Positions 6,175 through 7,553 of a stretch of DNA of 7,553 bases are shown here, piece by piece. The translations under genes and the position numbers were made by a program. Numbering within the stretch: the first letter of the stretch is position 1; the number at the start of each line of letters is the position of its first letter. Source of the DNA: Polyangia bacterium (GTDB lineage Bacteria; Myxococcota_A; Polyangia; Polyangiales; Polyangiaceae); the NCBI GenBank assembly GCA_030433055.1, contig JAUILJ010000376.1, forward strand, positions 1 to 7,553, in the 5' to 3' direction. The notes below the pieces were generated by a model. The model did no database searches, was not told the DNA's origin, and saw nothing but the letters and a program-made list of their open reading frames with translations.

Positions 6175-7412
6175 GACAAGCTTTCTAGGTAGGATCTGGA
6201 CCAGCGCTCAAGCGCGACGTTGTCGGGATCGAGGAGTTCGTCCACATCACGAAAATCGCCGCGGATGGTTGCTTGACGGGCCAAGCGCTTGAATTCCTTC
6301 TGCTTCATCGAACTAGCCACGGCGTCTGATACCTCCACGGTGTATAGCACGCCAATATGGTCGTCCCCCGGCTGCCACGCCATTCCCGCCAGGTTTGGCT
6401 CGAGCCGATTCGCCAAGTGAAGATCATCGCGCACTCGCTGATGCAAGCAATCTTCGAGTCGCTGCAGGATAGGCGTCGAACCGCTCACGTGCGTGCCCTT
6501 CCAGAGAGTGTACTCACCATATGTCCTTAGCTTCTCATCCTTCGAGTTCCTCCTGAAGGTGAAGTACCGACCGCGGTTCGTAGGGAGCGCGCAAGAGACG
6601 AGTTGAACCTGGGAACTGTCGGATTCGAGCTGGGATCTGGCACGTTCCGTGATCTGGGCGCTGTCAAGCAATGCGCGCGCGGTATGCGGGTCGAGAAAGG
6701 TCCCGTCACCGAAGGCGCAAAGCACGGCGGCGCGGCCGAGGGACGCCACCTGAGGATCTGCCCATGCTTCCAGCTTGGGCATGATCACCTCGAGCAACGA
6801 AACATTATCCTCACGGATATTTTCCGCCGCAGGCTGAAAGTCAATCAGGTCAAACCTATCCCCGTACATTTGCCGCGCGGTATTCAGGGCTTCATTGAAC
6901 TGCTCTAGGGTCTCTGGGTTCATCACGCCACCGCTACGGCTAACCACTAGGTTTTTGTTCTCACGTTGCATCGCGAGGGCGGGGTCCACGCTCACCGCCA
7001 CGGTGAGGTCTACCAAGCATCGCCAGCGGTCCAAGAGAACGAACCTTGCAAAGGCCTCTCGCTCCTCTTCGGTGACCTGCTCACGGCTCCTCTGCAGCTC
7101 CAACCAGATCAGCGCATCGAAAAATCCGCGATCGAGGATCAACAGATCCACGTCCGTGTCGTAGGTTTCGAGAACCTCCGACAACATCGTGGCGGTGGTC
7201 CATGCGTTGAAGAAGAAGTGTCCTTTCATCGGAAGCGGACAGTCAGCCGCACGCTCATTGAGCAAATGAACACGATATCCGCACTCCTTGAAGAATGAGC
7301 GCAGCGTGTTCACCGAGGTCGTTTTGCCCGCCTTGGGCGTCCCCGTGAGTTCGAGCACGAAGGCTCGACGAGCTTGCCGGCGTAGGATTGGTCTCGCCGC
7401 GCCAGGCCCCAC
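6171..7412 (-). CDS. P-loop nucleotide-kinase-like protein with C-terminal Nudix-like region
   Basis: This 413-residue protein (from GTG 7412) has two parts. The N-terminal part (about 18-215) is a P-loop NTPase: Walker A GTPKAGKT (24-31) after strand FVLEL, then LLILDRG (90-96), an Asp-Arg motif as in thymidylate and deoxynucleoside kinases, and a basic, lid-like stretch near QRENKN (149-154). The C-terminal part (about 268-376) recalls a Nudix fold of the COG4112 type: LWKGTHV (303-309) in place of GGHV, QRVRDDL (325-331) where RExxEEL is expected, then NLAGMAW and HIGVLYTVEV (352-361). The catalytic Arg-Glu is lost, so this half may bind rather than cut. The start is uncertain: codons 1-18 look atypical (AGA, CCA, CTA) and overlap the upstream gene, so GTG at 7358 is a serious alternative. 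Substrate unknown; kinase activity is inferred. GC is lower than in neighbouring genes. Confidence 0.8.
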   Translation of the reverse strand: MGPGAARPILRRQARRAFVLELTGTPKAGKTTSVNTLRSFFKECGYRVHLLNERAADCPLPMKGHFFFNAWTTATMLSEVLETYDTDVDLLILDRGFFDALIWLELQRSREQVTEEEREAFARFVLLDRWRCLVDLTVAVSVDPALAMQRENKNLVVSRSGGVMNPETLEQFNEALNTARQMYGDRFDLIDFQPAAENIREDNVSLLEVIMPKLEAWADPQVASLGRAAVLCAFGDGTFLDPHTARALLDSAQITERARSQLESDSSQVQLVSCALPTNRGRYFTFRRNSKDEKLRTYGEYTLWKGTHVSGSTPILQRLEDCLHQRVRDDLHLANRLEPNLAGMAWQPGDDHIGVLYTVEVSDAVASSMKQKEFKRLARQATIRGDFRDVDELLDPDNVALERWSRSYLESLS

Positions 7413-7553
7413 TGCAGAGCCAACTCGCCATCACCCGGCGGGCCAAAAAGCGGCCGCCACTGGAGGCTGTCGGCTTCCAGGTCGCTGAGCGCCGCCACGC
7501 CGCCGCGTGAGAAGTCGATGCCGGAAACCTGCTCGAGGTGCAGCTTGAGCCCG
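7310..7553 (-). CDS. 3' end of an unrecognised gene upstream of the P-loop gene
   Basis: An open frame enters from the right edge and stops at TGA 7312-7310. It shows 80 residues, starting GLKLHLEQVSGIDFS and running through LQWRPLFGPPGDGELALQW. Codon use is normal down to about 7360 and then turns Arg/Ser-rich with rare codons (SCSNSRGRPRRAKRPR), where the P-loop gene frame takes over. Either the two genes overlap by 49-103 bp in a -1 relation, or a frameshift splits one longer protein. No family recognised; the N-terminal part is outside the window. Confidence 0.5.
   Translation of the reverse strand, partial: GLKLHLEQVSGIDFSRGGVAALSDLEADSLQWRPLFGPPGDGELALQWGLARRDQSYAGKLVEPSCSNSRGRPRRAKRPR

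Overview
The window suggests a high-GC, GC3-rich bacterium, most likely Myxococcota (Polyangiales type). The evidence is two lipoproteins with long Gly/Ser/Ala/Asn linkers and Cys-rich exported domains, a PknB-type Ser/Thr kinase with an unusual C-terminal domain, and frequent GTG starts. This is an inference from protein style; there is no rRNA or other taxonomic marker. I see no tRNA, CRISPR array, transposase or attachment site.

Left part (1-1683): the 3' end of an unrecognised gene; a small three-helix membrane protein (223-648); then an exported protein of unknown function (845-1606). The exported gene is preceded by three direct repeats with an exact 11-bp period, the layout bound by OmpR/PhoB-family response regulators, and is followed by a strong hairpin terminator (1629-1662).

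Middle (1683-3665): two divergently transcribed lipoprotein genes (2642 to 1683 on minus, 2904 to 3665 on plus) share a 261-bp intergenic region. They have the same architecture: lipobox, low-complexity linker, disulfide-type Cys-rich domain (30 and 28 Cys). They are probably surface or outer-membrane proteins.

3666-5634: after a 211-bp leader that holds a palindrome comes a soluble Ser/Thr protein kinase. It has a complete set of catalytic motifs fused to a TolB-like (COG5616-type) domain, with no predicted membrane segment.

Right part (5641-7553, minus strand): a gene cluster reading toward the kinase. It consists of a gene entering from the right edge, a P-loop nucleotide-kinase-like protein with a C-terminal region that looks like a degenerate Nudix domain, and a stand-alone Nudix hydrolase. 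The last two overlap by GTGA and are almost certainly translationally coupled. The core of the P-loop gene is clearly lower in GC (about 51% in a hand-counted 180 bp) than the kinase gene (about 70% in a hand-counted 120 bp), so this cluster may have been acquired. It is the most promising candidate for something undescribed: a paired kinase and Nudix module acting on a nucleotide-like substrate, in metabolism, housecleaning or conflict. No function is proven by sequence alone.
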